Source: Paenibacillus auburnensis (lineage in GTDB: Bacteria; Bacillota; Bacilli; Paenibacillales; Paenibacillaceae). From it: DNA of 64,000 bases. The notes below the pieces were generated by a model, which was given only the letters and a program-made list of their open reading frames with translations, was not told the origin of the DNA and searched no databases. Position 1 is the first letter of the stretch, and the number at the start of each line of letters is the position of its first letter. The stretch is taken from positions 1 to 64,000 of the forward strand of contig NZ_CAKMMG010000007.1 of NCBI RefSeq assembly GCF_927798115.1. Reading direction: 5' to 3'. A program made the translations under genes and the position numbers. Shown piece by piece: positions 16,576-25,316 of this stretch.

Positions 16576-17553
16576 ATGGATATGAGCAATGGCAGAAGGT
16601 TTGACTTGATTAAAGATACCGTGTATTGCTTCGTTTGTCCTGAAGCGGAGGTGCTTAGTGTAGAGAGCGTACCGATGCATGCAGGGACTCGGGCCGTTGA
16701 GCTGATACGCAACAAGGTAAGGCTGCAGCGAAGAGCGGGAATAAAGACGGGCCCGGATGCAGCTGAAGAGGTCTCGCTTGTTACGAAACAGGCTACTTTT
16801 GTGGAGCGTTCGGCACTTTCGCGGCTGTTCTCACAGGCTGCCAATGTTCCTTTCAGCCTGTCCGGCCAGCCGCTGCATGAAGGGCGAAGCCTGCTGTGCA
16901 TTGAGGACGTGGACTACCGGACGGATTACGGCACGCTGGATATAGCTGCGCTCCAGGATAAAGAGTTGCGGGCGCTGGCTTATATTCATTATGCCAATCT
17001 GGGCTGTACTTGTGACCTGCCCTGGCTGCCGAAGGTGGATGAAGACTACATTGCCAAAAGCATTAATGAATGGTGGAGACCTTCCTGGGAGCGCGCCAAG
17101 GAGAACCCGGTCTTTGCTGAAACGTTCGGGACGGAGATCATCTCCAGGATTGAGGATATTGCCGGACGGATCGTGGAAGACATGGCACCTGTGATTCATG
17201 ATGAAAGCACCTATACGATGATCCATAATGATCTGAATCCGGGCAACGTTCTGGTGAAGGGCAATGATGAAGTGTATTTCATTGACTGGGAAGAGGCGCG
17301 GTATGGTTCGCTGTTCATGGACATCCCCATGCGCTGCGGGACCCTGCAGCAAGCGGAGGATTACCGCAGGTACCTTGGTTTTTTCGGCTGCGACATTCCG
17401 GATCAGCATTTTGCCAAGCTGTTCCCTATAGCTTCCCGTTACCTTGGGCTCCGATTCATGGGCTGGAACTTAGGCGTATGGCAGCAGAATGAACAGGCTA
17501 AAAGCGGACTGATCAAATACATGGATATGGTAACGCATCCTTTATTCAGCTGA
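16576..17553 (+). CDS. APH-like phosphotransferase
   Basis: The 325-residue protein carries the catalytic loop of the aminoglycoside/choline kinase superfamily, HNDLNPGNVL near residue 219, and the metal-binding DWEEA. The N-terminal lobe is divergent and I do not see a clear nucleotide-binding Lys motif. Superfamily members phosphorylate aminoglycosides, choline, sugars or spore-coat components; with no close family visible the substrate is open. The start MDMSNG follows AAGGAAGAG; an upstream ATG at 16513 lies in the previous gene. A terminator follows. Confidence 0.82.
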   Translation: MDMSNGRRFDLIKDTVYCFVCPEAEVLSVESVPMHAGTRAVELIRNKVRLQRRAGIKTGPDAAEEVSLVTKQATFVERSALSRLFSQAANVPFSLSGQPLHEGRSLLCIEDVDYRTDYGTLDIAALQDKELRALAYIHYANLGCTCDLPWLPKVDEDYIAKSINEWWRPSWERAKENPVFAETFGTEIISRIEDIAGRIVEDMAPVIHDESTYTMIHNDLNPGNVLVKGNDEVYFIDWEEARYGSLFMDIPMRCGTLQQAEDYRRYLGFFGCDIPDQHFAKLFPIASRYLGLRFMGWNLGVWQQNEQAKSGLIKYMDMVTHPLFS

Positions 17554-17562
17554 TATTTTAAA

Positions 17563-17601
17563 AGACCTCTGACCGGTAGATATCCGGTAGAGGTCTGTTT
17601 T
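17563..17601. terminator. Terminator between convergent genes
   Basis: AGACCTCT pairs with AGAGGTCT and ACCGG with CCGGT, and T residues follow on the plus strand. It separates the kinase gene from the convergent SDR gene. Confidence 0.75.
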
Positions 17602-17624
17602 TGAATGATGAAACGGATGCTGTT

Positions 17625-18377
17625 TTAAATAGTATATGGTGTTGCTTCCATCGTTTCCGCCAGGGCCACCGCTGCTTCCAGCGTCATGCCGGCAAAGGCT
17701 TGGGCGTGGAGAAAACGTCCGCTTTTCTTGTCGTCCACAAAGGCGCCGACAGCAATTCCCGGAATAACGCTTTCGACCGGACTGGTGGCATTCGGGCCGC
17801 CGAGATCGGTCCGGCACCAGCCCGGATCCGTTAAGCTGAGGATGACATCGGTTCCATCCAGCCGGGAAGCCAAATCTTTGGTGAATTTATCTAGCGCCGC
17901 TTTGCTGGCTGCATAACCCGCCTGCTCCGGCTCATTTTTAATGCCGCTGGTTGTATTGATGACCCGTCCGAAGCCGCGCCCGATCATCTGAGGAATAAAA
18001 CGGTTACATATCGTTGCGACGGAAATGAAGTTAATCCGGAAGCTCTGCTCAAAATCCTCCACCGGCGTATTCCAGTAATCGGTTCTGTAGGCGATCTGTA
18101 CAGCCGCATTATTAAAGACAATATCTACGGGGGTGCCTTTGCCTTCAATTTCATCCAGCATGGCGACCACTTCTTCGTGATTGGCCAGCTCGGCCTGCAC
18201 ACAGTAGACATCAACACCGAGTGCCCGTACCTCTTGTTCCACTTTTGCCGTATGGGTTAGTTCCCTGCTATGGAGAATAAGATTACAGCCTTGTCCGGCC
18301 ATAAAAAGTGCAGTCTGGTAACCGACGCCTCTACTTGCCCCTGTAATCAGGGCCCATTTGCCTTGTACATTTACCAC
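17625..18377 (-). CDS. Short-chain dehydrogenase/reductase
   Basis: This classical SDR of 250 residues has the nucleotide-binding GASRGVG loop near residue 13, the NNAA motif near 88, catalytic Ser in NTTSG and the YAASK catalytic pair near 154-158. The TDPGWCRTDLGG segment after the active site resembles carbonyl reductases that act on small ketones. Cofactor preference and substrate are not clear. The start is GTG 18377 with AAGGAGAG upstream. It is a single gene, divergent from the AroB-family gene. Confidence 0.9.
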   Translation of the reverse strand: MVNVQGKWALITGASRGVGYQTALFMAGQGCNLILHSRELTHTAKVEQEVRALGVDVYCVQAELANHEEVVAMLDEIEGKGTPVDIVFNNAAVQIAYRTDYWNTPVEDFEQSFRINFISVATICNRFIPQMIGRGFGRVINTTSGIKNEPEQAGYAASKAALDKFTKDLASRLDGTDVILSLTDPGWCRTDLGGPNATSPVESVIPGIAVGAFVDDKKSGRFLHAQAFAGMTLEAAVALAETMEATPYTI

Positions 18378-18525
18378 GAGTATCTCTCCTTATATTGACA
18401 GATTAAATGAATATATAAGAATCAATGGCCTTGCAAATCCAGTGTTCCAAAAGCAAGTGTAGCATATTATACGGCGCTATGGATCTATCAAAAAATAGAC
18501 TAAATGTGGAAAAGGAGTTTTTGCC

Positions 18526-19668
18526 ATGTCCCAACGTTTCCAGGTTGAACTGAAAAAGCTAGTCGACAACTCTTACGAAATTGAGATCGGCGAAAGGCTG
18601 TTCCCGTCGTTGATCCGTGATTTACAGGAGGGACTTGTGCCGGGTGTGAGCAAATTCGCAATTATTACGGATTCTTCGGTTGAGCCGCTGTATGGCCAGC
18701 CCCTGCTCAAGCTGATGCGGCAGAACGGCTTTGCGGCTGAGCTGTTTGCGTTTCCGGCCGGGGAGCCATCCAAAACCCGTGAAACCAAGGCGCTCCTGGA
18801 GGATCAGCTGCTGAGCCATTCCTACGGAAGGGATTGCTGCATCATAGCAGTCGGTGGTGGTGCCGTAACAGATCTGGCCGGCTTCCTGGCAGGGACGTTT
18901 GGCCGGGGAGTGCCGAGCCTGAACTATGCAACAACGCTGCTGGCCGCAGCCGATGCTTCTGTTGGCGGCAAAACAGGCGTGAATACGCCGGTCGCCACCA
19001 ATCTGATCGGTGTATTTCATCAGCCGCGCAAAGTGTACATTGAACTCGCAGCCTGGCGAACGCTCCCTGTCCGTGAGTTCAGAAGCGGCCTGGCGGAAAC
19101 GATCAAGCATGCCTGTCTGGCTGATGCGAAGTTTTTTTTTGAGTATCTGGAGAATAATATCGGCAAAATTGTTACGCCGGACGGAGAACTAATCCTTGAT
19201 CCGGAGACTTGCGAACAGATTGCGCTGCACAACTGCCGGATCAAATACGAAGTAGTGGAGCAGGACGAGCATGAGAGTAATCTCCGCCAGATCCTGAACC
19301 TCGGTCATACGGCGGGCAGGGCGCTGGAAGCGGTCAGTGGTTATACGCTGCTGCATGGGGAAGCCGTTGCGGTCGGTCTGGTGATCCAGGCGAAGCTGGG
19401 AGTGAAGCTGGGGTATATGACTGGAGAACAGGCTGAACGTGTCGCAGCACTCCTGCGCAGAGCGGGGCTCCCGACCGAGATTCCGGACGCCATTACAAAC
19501 CGGATGCTGATGGATAAAATGTACACAGATAAAAAAGTGCGCAGCGGCCGGATCCGCTTCGTCTTCCAGGACGGAATCGGGGCGATGAAGCGTTTTGCAG
19601 ATGGTTCCTATTCTACTCCGGTGGAAGAAGCGACGATTATGGAGCTGCTGGAAGAGATCCGCGGCTAA
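18526..19668 (+). CDS. aroB: 3-dehydroquinate synthase (AroB family)
   Basis: This 380-residue enzyme would turn DAHP into 3-dehydroquinate, the second step of the shikimate pathway. It shows the NAD-binding VGGGAVTDLAGFLAGTFGRG, the TTLLA..DASVGGKTGVN loop, GLAETIKHA, and the metal-binding Glu/His pairs around NLGHTAGRALE and LLHGEAVAVG. The loop reads LLAAADASVGG instead of the usual LLAQVDASVGG, and no other shikimate genes are nearby, so it may be a second copy or a related sugar-phosphate cyclase. The ATG follows AAAAGGAG. Confidence 0.85.
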   Translation: MSQRFQVELKKLVDNSYEIEIGERLFPSLIRDLQEGLVPGVSKFAIITDSSVEPLYGQPLLKLMRQNGFAAELFAFPAGEPSKTRETKALLEDQLLSHSYGRDCCIIAVGGGAVTDLAGFLAGTFGRGVPSLNYATTLLAAADASVGGKTGVNTPVATNLIGVFHQPRKVYIELAAWRTLPVREFRSGLAETIKHACLADAKFFFEYLENNIGKIVTPDGELILDPETCEQIALHNCRIKYEVVEQDEHESNLRQILNLGHTAGRALEAVSGYTLLHGEAVAVGLVIQAKLGVKLGYMTGEQAERVAALLRRAGLPTEIPDAITNRMLMDKMYTDKKVRSGRIRFVFQDGIGAMKRFADGSYSTPVEEATIMELLEEIRG

Positions 19669-19762
19669 GCGGTTGGTTGTAATCCGGTGAATCCGCCTCC
19701 GCTTATCCGGGTAAGTATAGGTAAAGGATAAGTATATAAGCTGAACGAGGCGCCACCCAAAG

Positions 19763-19837
19763 GCGAAAGCAACGGAGGGGAAGTTTGGAACTGTAGGAGC
19801 GAATGCGTCCGGAAGTCCAAACATTCCCCGTAGTCGC
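19763..19837 (+). ncRNA. Structured RNA or repeat element candidate
   Basis: Between aroB and the coiled-coil gene is a long nested fold. GCGA (19763-19766) pairs with TCGC (19834-19837), ACGG with CCGT, and GGGGAA-TTTGGA (19777-19789) with TCCAAAC-TTCCCC (about 19816-19829, one bulge). The inner hairpin is GGAGC-GAAT-GC-TCC. The arms are too extended and interrupted for a normal terminator and no T tract follows. It could be a 5' leader element of the next gene or a dispersed Paenibacillus repeat. The orientation is assumed from the gene downstream. Confidence 0.5.
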
Positions 19838-19891
19838 ATATTACGCCGGATTGGTTAATCCAATGTTCAGTTTATAAAGGAGGAGATACGC

Positions 19892-20212
19892 ATGGGCAAC
19901 CCGATTAAGGAATTTAAGAACAGTATCGACGGATTGAAGCAGTCGCTAGAAGGCGTGAAGCAGTCTGTAGACGGCCTGAAGGAACCGGTGGATGAAGTGA
20001 AAGCCAATATTCAGGAGACAGTAGATGAGGCGAAATCCCGTTCGGATCGCGTGAAGCTGCAGGTTAGACGGATGAAGGCCTCCATGCAGGAGACTAAGGC
20101 GGTGCTGGGCGAGGTCAGGGAGACGATTTCGGCGGCTGGTGAAGTTCTCTACACACAGAAGCGCCATAGAAGATTGCTCAGCCGCAGGAAGAAAGCGAAA
20201 ACGATCGGATAA
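19892..20212 (+). CDS. Small coiled-coil protein, 106 aa
   Basis: I do not recognise a named family. The first 85 residues are one predicted coiled coil made of imperfect 7-, 11- and 14-residue repeats (GLKQSLEGVKQSVDGLKEPVDEVK). The tail (about 88-106) is very basic with RRKKAK. There is no membrane segment. The pattern resembles small proteins found near DUF948- or YtxH-like stress proteins. AAAGGAGGAG precedes ATG 19892. It is preceded by the folded RNA candidate and ends at a terminator. Confidence 0.75.
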   Translation: MGNPIKEFKNSIDGLKQSLEGVKQSVDGLKEPVDEVKANIQETVDEAKSRSDRVKLQVRRMKASMQETKAVLGEVRETISAAGEVLYTQKRHRRLLSRRKKAKTIG

Positions 20213-20262
20213 AGCCATTAGTCATCACTCAAAGTCATCAACCACATATAGCCTGAAAACGC

Positions 20263-20310
20263 AGAGCAGCGATTCCCCGGTAACGCAAGAATCGCTGCTC
20301 TATTCTTTTT
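20263..20310. terminator. Intrinsic terminator
   Basis: A 13-bp perfect stem (20263-20275 with 20289-20301) with a 13-nt loop is followed by TATTCTTTTT on plus and GCGTTTT on minus. It serves the coiled-coil gene and probably the convergent 602-residue protein gene too. Confidence 0.82.
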
Positions 20311-20343
20311 GCCCATGATAAGTCAGCTGCGGCAGCCAATGCT

Positions 20344-22152
20344 TCAATCCGTAGCCGCTTCTTCGTTGAGATTTGCACTCAGGCTTCCCAGTGAATCAAC
20401 GACAAAGACAGGAACATACTGCTCACCGATCTCTGTCTCTACATATTCATAGCTGTTTTGATACTGGCCGCTGACGACAGCGGGTCCCGTAATGGAGCCG
20501 ACATTTCCTTGCAGGGAGATATAACGGCCATCAGAGCTGCCGACGCTTCTGCCTGCGGAATCGATATAGATTTCGCAGTTCAGGGTGACCTTCTCGAACG
20601 GGTGAAGCTCCAGCTCGGAAGCAGGGATGAGCGGGGAATCCTGCTGAATTTCAGCCAACTGGTAACTACCATCCTCACTTAGGCGGTACACTCCCGTCTC
20701 GCCAAGCACATCATCCCCGGTATCCGCGTTGGTTACGAGGATTAAGTTATCGTCCAGCTGCAGTTCATAACTGTCACCGGCAAAGGAGAACAGCAGGGAA
20801 ATGCCCTCCGGCTTAATTTGATAGGCGGAAAAAGCGGTCCGCCCGTTCTCCTGGCTTCCTATAGCTAACACGACCGGCACTCCGGACACAGCAGACAGCT
20901 GATCGTCAAAGGCCAGCCCGCTTAGCCGTTCGAAGCCGGGAAGGATATCCCCGGTCCGTGTAGAGACTCTGCCGTCATCACTTAAATCGGCGTAATATAG
21001 CCTGCCGGTGTTATCCGTGCCGGCTACAACGGCCTTGGCGCCGTAGCGTCCGGAGGCTGTGGCCACATGGATATATCTGCCGGCTTCATCCCCTCCCGGC
21101 AGCAGACGGACGGGTTCAGCGGTGTTCCAGGCGAGCTGTGCGGCGGCAATCTCGGCTGAGGTATCCTGCAGCTGGGCGAGGCCGCTGTACAGCTGAATGG
21201 CCTCGGCATATTGGCCTCCCCGGATCAGCCGGGCGGCGCTCTTCAGCAGCTTCGCTGCGCTGCTGTCGATGAATGCCAGCACTTTGGACGAATCAGGAGC
21301 AAGTGCTGCAGATGCGGCGTAAGTGCGGTAGGCGGCAGCGTGTCCGGCGAAGGCGGATATATTATCGCCTTCCAGATCCTTGTCCAGAATAACCTGGGCA
21401 CTATCCTCCGCCTGCTTCTGCACCCACGGCGCCTGATAGCTATGATTGCTGTAAGCTTCTATCATTGATAGGGAGCTGTCGAGCATAGGGCCAAAGTTGC
21501 CTCCAGCGGCCAGAACCTTCAGTCTGGCTGTATCATGCGCCTTGAACCCCGTGGCCAGCAGCTCATTCTTGGCGTCTGTTCCTCCATAATAAGCATCCGG
21601 AATCTGCAGCAGATTCCATTTGAAGAGATCTCCGTTCTCTTCACTGCCGCTGCTTTGGCTTGCAGCAAGTTCGTCGAGAAACTGGCTTTTAAACTGCCCG
21701 AAGCCTGCCGTCAGCTGTGCGGAAATGCCTGAATCCTCAGACAGCTGGCGATAATAGGATGCATAGGGTCCTCCGCTGATGAAATACTTGGACTTTAGGC
21801 TGAGCAGGGAAGCATAGCTCTCCATAAATTCGGCAAAATCCCTGGTTACAAGCTGGTCCGTTACCTTCTTCACCAGCGTGTTTAGTCCGCTGCGGATGGC
21901 TGAAATCGGCGCCAGTTCTTCCAGGCGTGCAGCAATCTGCTCCTCTTTATAATGAATGGCCGGGTTATCCGCTGCCTGGCGGTACAGATTCTCGGCCGCG
22001 ATCAGATCCCCGGCGGCATAGAGCCGCTCTGCATCCTGCACCTCACGGATCTTGTCTCCGATCCGCAGAGCCTTGAGTCCGAGCAGCACCAGCATACATA
22101 TACACAGAATAATCATAATATTCCGCAGGGATATGGCTTGTTTGAACGTCAT
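20344..22152 (-). CDS. Membrane-anchored helical-repeat/beta protein of the tubulin-vWA locus
   Basis: I know no name for this 602-residue protein. A single N-terminal transmembrane helix (about 11-29) precedes a helical-repeat region (about 35-345) with TPR-like hairpins such as ERLYAAGDLIAAENLYRQA and ARLIRGGQYAEAIQLYSGLA. The C-terminal 240 residues are beta-rich with repeated short strands (LYYADLSDDGRV, VFVVDSLGSL), possibly a propeller or lipocalin-like fold. It most likely faces outside or the cell-surface space. It is the last gene of a three-gene minus-strand unit facing away from the vWA-tubulin-GTPase operon. Confidence 0.75.
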   Translation of the reverse strand: MTFKQAISLRNIMIILCICMLVLLGLKALRIGDKIREVQDAERLYAAGDLIAAENLYRQAADNPAIHYKEEQIAARLEELAPISAIRSGLNTLVKKVTDQLVTRDFAEFMESYASLLSLKSKYFISGGPYASYYRQLSEDSGISAQLTAGFGQFKSQFLDELAASQSSGSEENGDLFKWNLLQIPDAYYGGTDAKNELLATGFKAHDTARLKVLAAGGNFGPMLDSSLSMIEAYSNHSYQAPWVQKQAEDSAQVILDKDLEGDNISAFAGHAAAYRTYAASAALAPDSSKVLAFIDSSAAKLLKSAARLIRGGQYAEAIQLYSGLAQLQDTSAEIAAAQLAWNTAEPVRLLPGGDEAGRYIHVATASGRYGAKAVVAGTDNTGRLYYADLSDDGRVSTRTGDILPGFERLSGLAFDDQLSAVSGVPVVLAIGSQENGRTAFSAYQIKPEGISLLFSFAGDSYELQLDDNLILVTNADTGDDVLGETGVYRLSEDGSYQLAEIQQDSPLIPASELELHPFEKVTLNCEIYIDSAGRSVGSSDGRYISLQGNVGSITGPAVVSGQYQNSYEYVETEIGEQYVPVFVVDSLGSLSANLNEEAATD

Positions 22153-22207
22153 AGTATAGTAGCCCCTTTTTCTAAATTAAAGTATGCCTCCAGCTTGCGG
22201 CATCCAT

Positions 22208-23131
22208 TTAAAATTCGGGGTCCCAGCGGTACTTGGCTTCCCGCACTTCTGCTACCTTGAGATCCAGGCCGTTCCACGGCTCATAAGGACTGGCGGAGAT
22301 CAGCCTGGACAAGCGCAGAAAGCGGTCCTTAGGCAGATCCTGTATGTATCTTCCGATCAACCCGGAGTAGAGCAGCGCATACCGCTTCAAGCGGACTGCT
22401 GCCCCGGCAACACTGATCAGGATGGTTTCGCCTTTGTCCATTTCAAGAATTTGCGCCTCATAATTCTTAACATAGCGAAGCGTACGGTCTTTGATCAGCT
22501 CGGGACGGATCTTGGCAATCTCGCCGATATACTCGGCGAGCAGCGGCTCGAAATCCTTCAGCAGCAGCTGCTCAAGCTCCAGGTTCATATCCTTGCGCAG
22601 CTGGAAGCCGTGCAGCAGGGCGACGCGCTGGCGGGAGATCCGGTCACCGCGCAGCAGGATAGAGATTTCGCGCAGCTTCTCATAAGCCAGCACATCGTCC
22701 TCGCGAAGCACAGCTACAGCCTCCTGGCGGTTGATCTCCAGGCCTTCCTTGATGCTGTCGATGTTCCGGCCCAGCAGCTCGTTCAGCGCAAAGAGATTCT
22801 CATTCTGCCGGACCTTCCGCTGCATATAATAGAGGGCCCCGGCCAGGACAGCTCCTCCTGCACCGCACAGTGCCATTTGCTGCAGGCTCTGGCCGAAGTA
22901 GACTGCAGCCAGGGTGAGCAGCACGATAAGCAGCAGGCGGGTATGCATTTTGCGTCCGGCGATAGCCGTGGCCTGCTTCTCGAGCGAAGTTAAGGTAGCG
23001 CGTCCGCACCCGCTGCAGCGTTCTTCGCCGAGTGCGGTAAAACGGCCGCAGCGGCGGCAGATCCGCAGCTTGTCATAAGCATAACGCGGGACTTTGAACG
23101 GCCGGAAGGTCACGGGTCTTTTCTTATTCAC
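22208..23131 (-). CDS. Zinc-ribbon protein with two membrane helices
   Basis: The 307-residue protein has a treble-clef/zinc-ribbon motif near its N-terminus (CRRCG and CSGCG, about residues 26-43). Two adjacent membrane helices follow (about 61-81 and 84-102), then a long cytoplasmic helical domain (about 105-290) with coiled-coil character. GTG 23131 is my choice because GGAGGG lies 10 nt upstream; ATG 23149 has no site. The GTG overlaps the end of the small upstream gene. It may link membrane and cytoplasmic parts of the system. No named family is recognised. Confidence 0.72.
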   Translation of the reverse strand: MNKKRPVTFRPFKVPRYAYDKLRICRRCGRFTALGEERCSGCGRATLTSLEKQATAIAGRKMHTRLLLIVLLTLAAVYFGQSLQQMALCGAGGAVLAGALYYMQRKVRQNENLFALNELLGRNIDSIKEGLEINRQEAVAVLREDDVLAYEKLREISILLRGDRISRQRVALLHGFQLRKDMNLELEQLLLKDFEPLLAEYIGEIAKIRPELIKDRTLRYVKNYEAQILEMDKGETILISVAGAAVRLKRYALLYSGLIGRYIQDLPKDRFLRLSRLISASPYEPWNGLDLKVAEVREAKYRWDPEF

Positions 23132-23276
23132 GGGTGCCAGTCCCTCCATTCAGTGCGGCCAGCAGCCTCTCGTCAATATCGTCACGGGTAAGCGGCTTCC
23201 GCCGCCTTGATGCATAAATAGAGATCTGGATTACGGCATATAGAAACGTAATACCGAGAATAACGTATGAAATCAT
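23124..23276 (-). CDS. Small membrane protein, 50 aa
   Basis: ATG 23276 follows AAAGGAAG and encodes an N-terminal membrane helix (about 3-23). A basic stretch (RRRK) and an acidic helix (TRDDIDERLLAAL) follow. The stop TAA (23126-23124) overlaps the GTG start of the zinc-ribbon gene, a sign of translational coupling. It is the first gene of the minus-strand unit. Such tiny proteins often tune or recruit larger membrane partners; the role here is unknown. Confidence 0.65.
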   Translation of the reverse strand: MISYVILGITFLYAVIQISIYASRRRKPLTRDDIDERLLAALNGGTGTRE

Positions 23277-23370
23277 GGAACTCTTCCTTTCACTGGGAAG
23301 TAGGGCTGCCTTGAAAGGCTCATAGAATGACGATTCTACCCTTGTCGGCAGCTGTCAGACGGGCACAAAG

Positions 23371-23399
23371 TTGAAGTTTACAATGTTTAATTATATCAT
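23371..23399 (+). promoter_or_regulatory. Sigma-A promoter of the vWA-tubulin operon
   Basis: TTGAAG (23371-23376) and TATCAT (23394-23399) are 17 bp apart, about 80 bp before the first vWA gene. Confidence 0.6.
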
Positions 23400-23479
23400 A
23401 ATGGCATGCTATTTACAGATTTTAGCTAACTGATAACCCCGTCTCTATTACCGAATATAACACAAGAGGAGCCATCTTT

Positions 23480-25303
23480 ATGCTTCGTACACAGCTTTGC
23501 CCTAGAACAACCAAGAATATGCTTAAGCGGCTAATCCCTGTACTATTTCTGATTCTGTGCCTGTCCGCCTCTCCGTTTGCTGTATTGCGGGCCTCGGCAG
23601 CCTCGGCGGCTCCATCCCGTATTGATGCGGTGCTGCTGATTGATGTCAGCAACTCGATGAATAAGAGTGACAAGAACAATATCGCCGGTGAGGCGATGAA
23701 GATGTTTATAGATATGCTGTCCACGCAAGGTGATAAGGTCGGCATTGTAGCCTATACCGACAAGGTCCAGCGCGAGAAGGCCCTGCTGCAGATCGGCTCA
23801 GCCGGTGACAAGCAGGATTTGAAGGATTTCATCGACGGGCTGGACCGCGGCCCTTATACGGATATTGCCGTCGGTGTGGAAGAAGCCGTCAAAGTACTGG
23901 AGAACGGCAGCGATCCCGGCCATGAGCCGATGATCGTCATGCTGGCCGACGGCAACAATGATCTCAACGAGTCGGGCAGCCGGACCCAGAGCCAGTCTGA
24001 CCAGGAGCTGTTCGCTGCTGTGGATGCCGCCAAGCAGAAAGGCTATCCGATTTATACTATAGGCCTGAATGCTGATGGCAAGCTGAATAAAAACATTCTG
24101 GCCGGACTGTCGGATGAGACAGGCGGTAAAGCATTTACTACGGATTCAGCGGATGATCTGCCGCAGATTCTCAGCGAGATTTTTGCCAGTCATTTGAAGC
24201 TGAAGGTTGTGCCTGTACAATCGATTACGGCGAACGGCAGCTACCAGGATGTTACGGTGGGCGTGCCCAACAGCAGTGTGCTGGAAGCGAATATCTCCAT
24301 TATGTCGTCACAGCCGGTGACCGCGAAGCTTACCGATCCGTCGGGCAAGGAAGTCGCGATTCCGTCAAATGATGTGCTGCTGTCCAAATCGTCCTCGTAT
24401 AGCTTGATCAAGCTGCTCTCACCGGAGCAGGGTGACTGGAAGCTGCAGGTAAAGGGTGTTCCCAAGGACAAGATCGACATCAATCTCGTATTTAACTATG
24501 ATCTGGAGCTCAAGATAGATGCGCTGCCGTCAGCATCCTACAAGAAGGGTGACACTATCGATATCGTCTCCTATCTGTACAGCAACGGTGCTCAGGTAAC
24601 ACTCAGCAATTTGTATCAAGATATGAAGGCGGTGCTGCTTGCCACGGATACTGATACAGGCGCTGTACAGGAGATTCCGCTGGACAATTCGGGCGCGGAA
24701 TTTAAAGGAAGCTTTAAAATTAAGGAGAGCCATAACTATGAGCTCAAGGTCCGTGCGGAGGAGAGCAGCTTCTACCGCGAGAGCGATGTGCTCAAAATCG
24801 ATGCCAAGACTGGGGCTGTAAGCACAGCGCCAGCTGCGACAAGCAGACCTGCCGGCGAAGAGCCTGTTCAGGACAAAGAATCCTCGAACACCCTGTACTT
24901 TATCATCGGCGGCGTACTCCTGCTGATCATTGCGGCGGTGGCAGTGTGGATGATGCGCAAACAGGCGAACCGCGGCTTTGTCGGGCAGATGGTCGTAGAG
25001 GTGCTGGATGGCAACACCGGGGAGAAGACGTATCCGCAGTACAAGAAGCTGTCCGGGTTCCGCGGCAAATTCACGCTGCACCAGCTGCTTCAGCTGGCTC
25101 CTGAACTGAAGGAGAGTGAAAAGGTCGTATTCACACCCGGTAAAAATGACCGGCTGCTCCTGCGCAGCAGCGAAGGCATCACAGTAGAGAGATCCGGGCG
25201 GGCGGCTGACACCTCGCACGGGCTGGAGTTAAAGAGCGGGGACCGCATTTCGGTGCCGCTGCAGACAGTAGACAAAACGATTCTGCTTGAGTTTTTAATA
25301 TAG
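23480..25303 (+). CDS. Secreted, membrane-anchored von Willebrand factor A protein
   Basis: The 607-residue protein has a signal peptide (hydrophobic core about 16-34). A vWA domain follows (about 47-235) with an intact MIDAS: D55-x-S57-x-S59, the Thr in GPYTDIA, and the Asp in LADGNND. Two or three beta-sandwich domains (about 245-450) precede a transmembrane helix near 472-493. The 114-residue cytoplasmic tail is predicted beta-rich. An extracellular metal-dependent adhesion domain coupled to a cytoplasmic tail suggests a receptor that signals inward. GAGGAG precedes ATG 23480. It heads the operon, 13 bp before the tubulin-like gene. Confidence 0.88.
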   Translation: MLRTQLCPRTTKNMLKRLIPVLFLILCLSASPFAVLRASAASAAPSRIDAVLLIDVSNSMNKSDKNNIAGEAMKMFIDMLSTQGDKVGIVAYTDKVQREKALLQIGSAGDKQDLKDFIDGLDRGPYTDIAVGVEEAVKVLENGSDPGHEPMIVMLADGNNDLNESGSRTQSQSDQELFAAVDAAKQKGYPIYTIGLNADGKLNKNILAGLSDETGGKAFTTDSADDLPQILSEIFASHLKLKVVPVQSITANGSYQDVTVGVPNSSVLEANISIMSSQPVTAKLTDPSGKEVAIPSNDVLLSKSSSYSLIKLLSPEQGDWKLQVKGVPKDKIDINLVFNYDLELKIDALPSASYKKGDTIDIVSYLYSNGAQVTLSNLYQDMKAVLLATDTDTGAVQEIPLDNSGAEFKGSFKIKESHNYELKVRAEESSFYRESDVLKIDAKTGAVSTAPAATSRPAGEEPVQDKESSNTLYFIIGGVLLLIIAAVAVWMMRKQANRGFVGQMVVEVLDGNTGEKTYPQYKKLSGFRGKFTLHQLLQLAPELKESEKVVFTPGKNDRLLLRSSEGITVERSGRAADTSHGLELKSGDRISVPLQTVDKTILLEFLI

Positions 25304-25316
25304 AGGGGGAGAACCT

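Noticed and set aside
22184..22993. A 269-codon plus-strand frame opposite the zinc-ribbon protein gene
   Set aside because: It is a shadow of the minus-strand gene, which has paired CxxC motifs, membrane helices and translational coupling.
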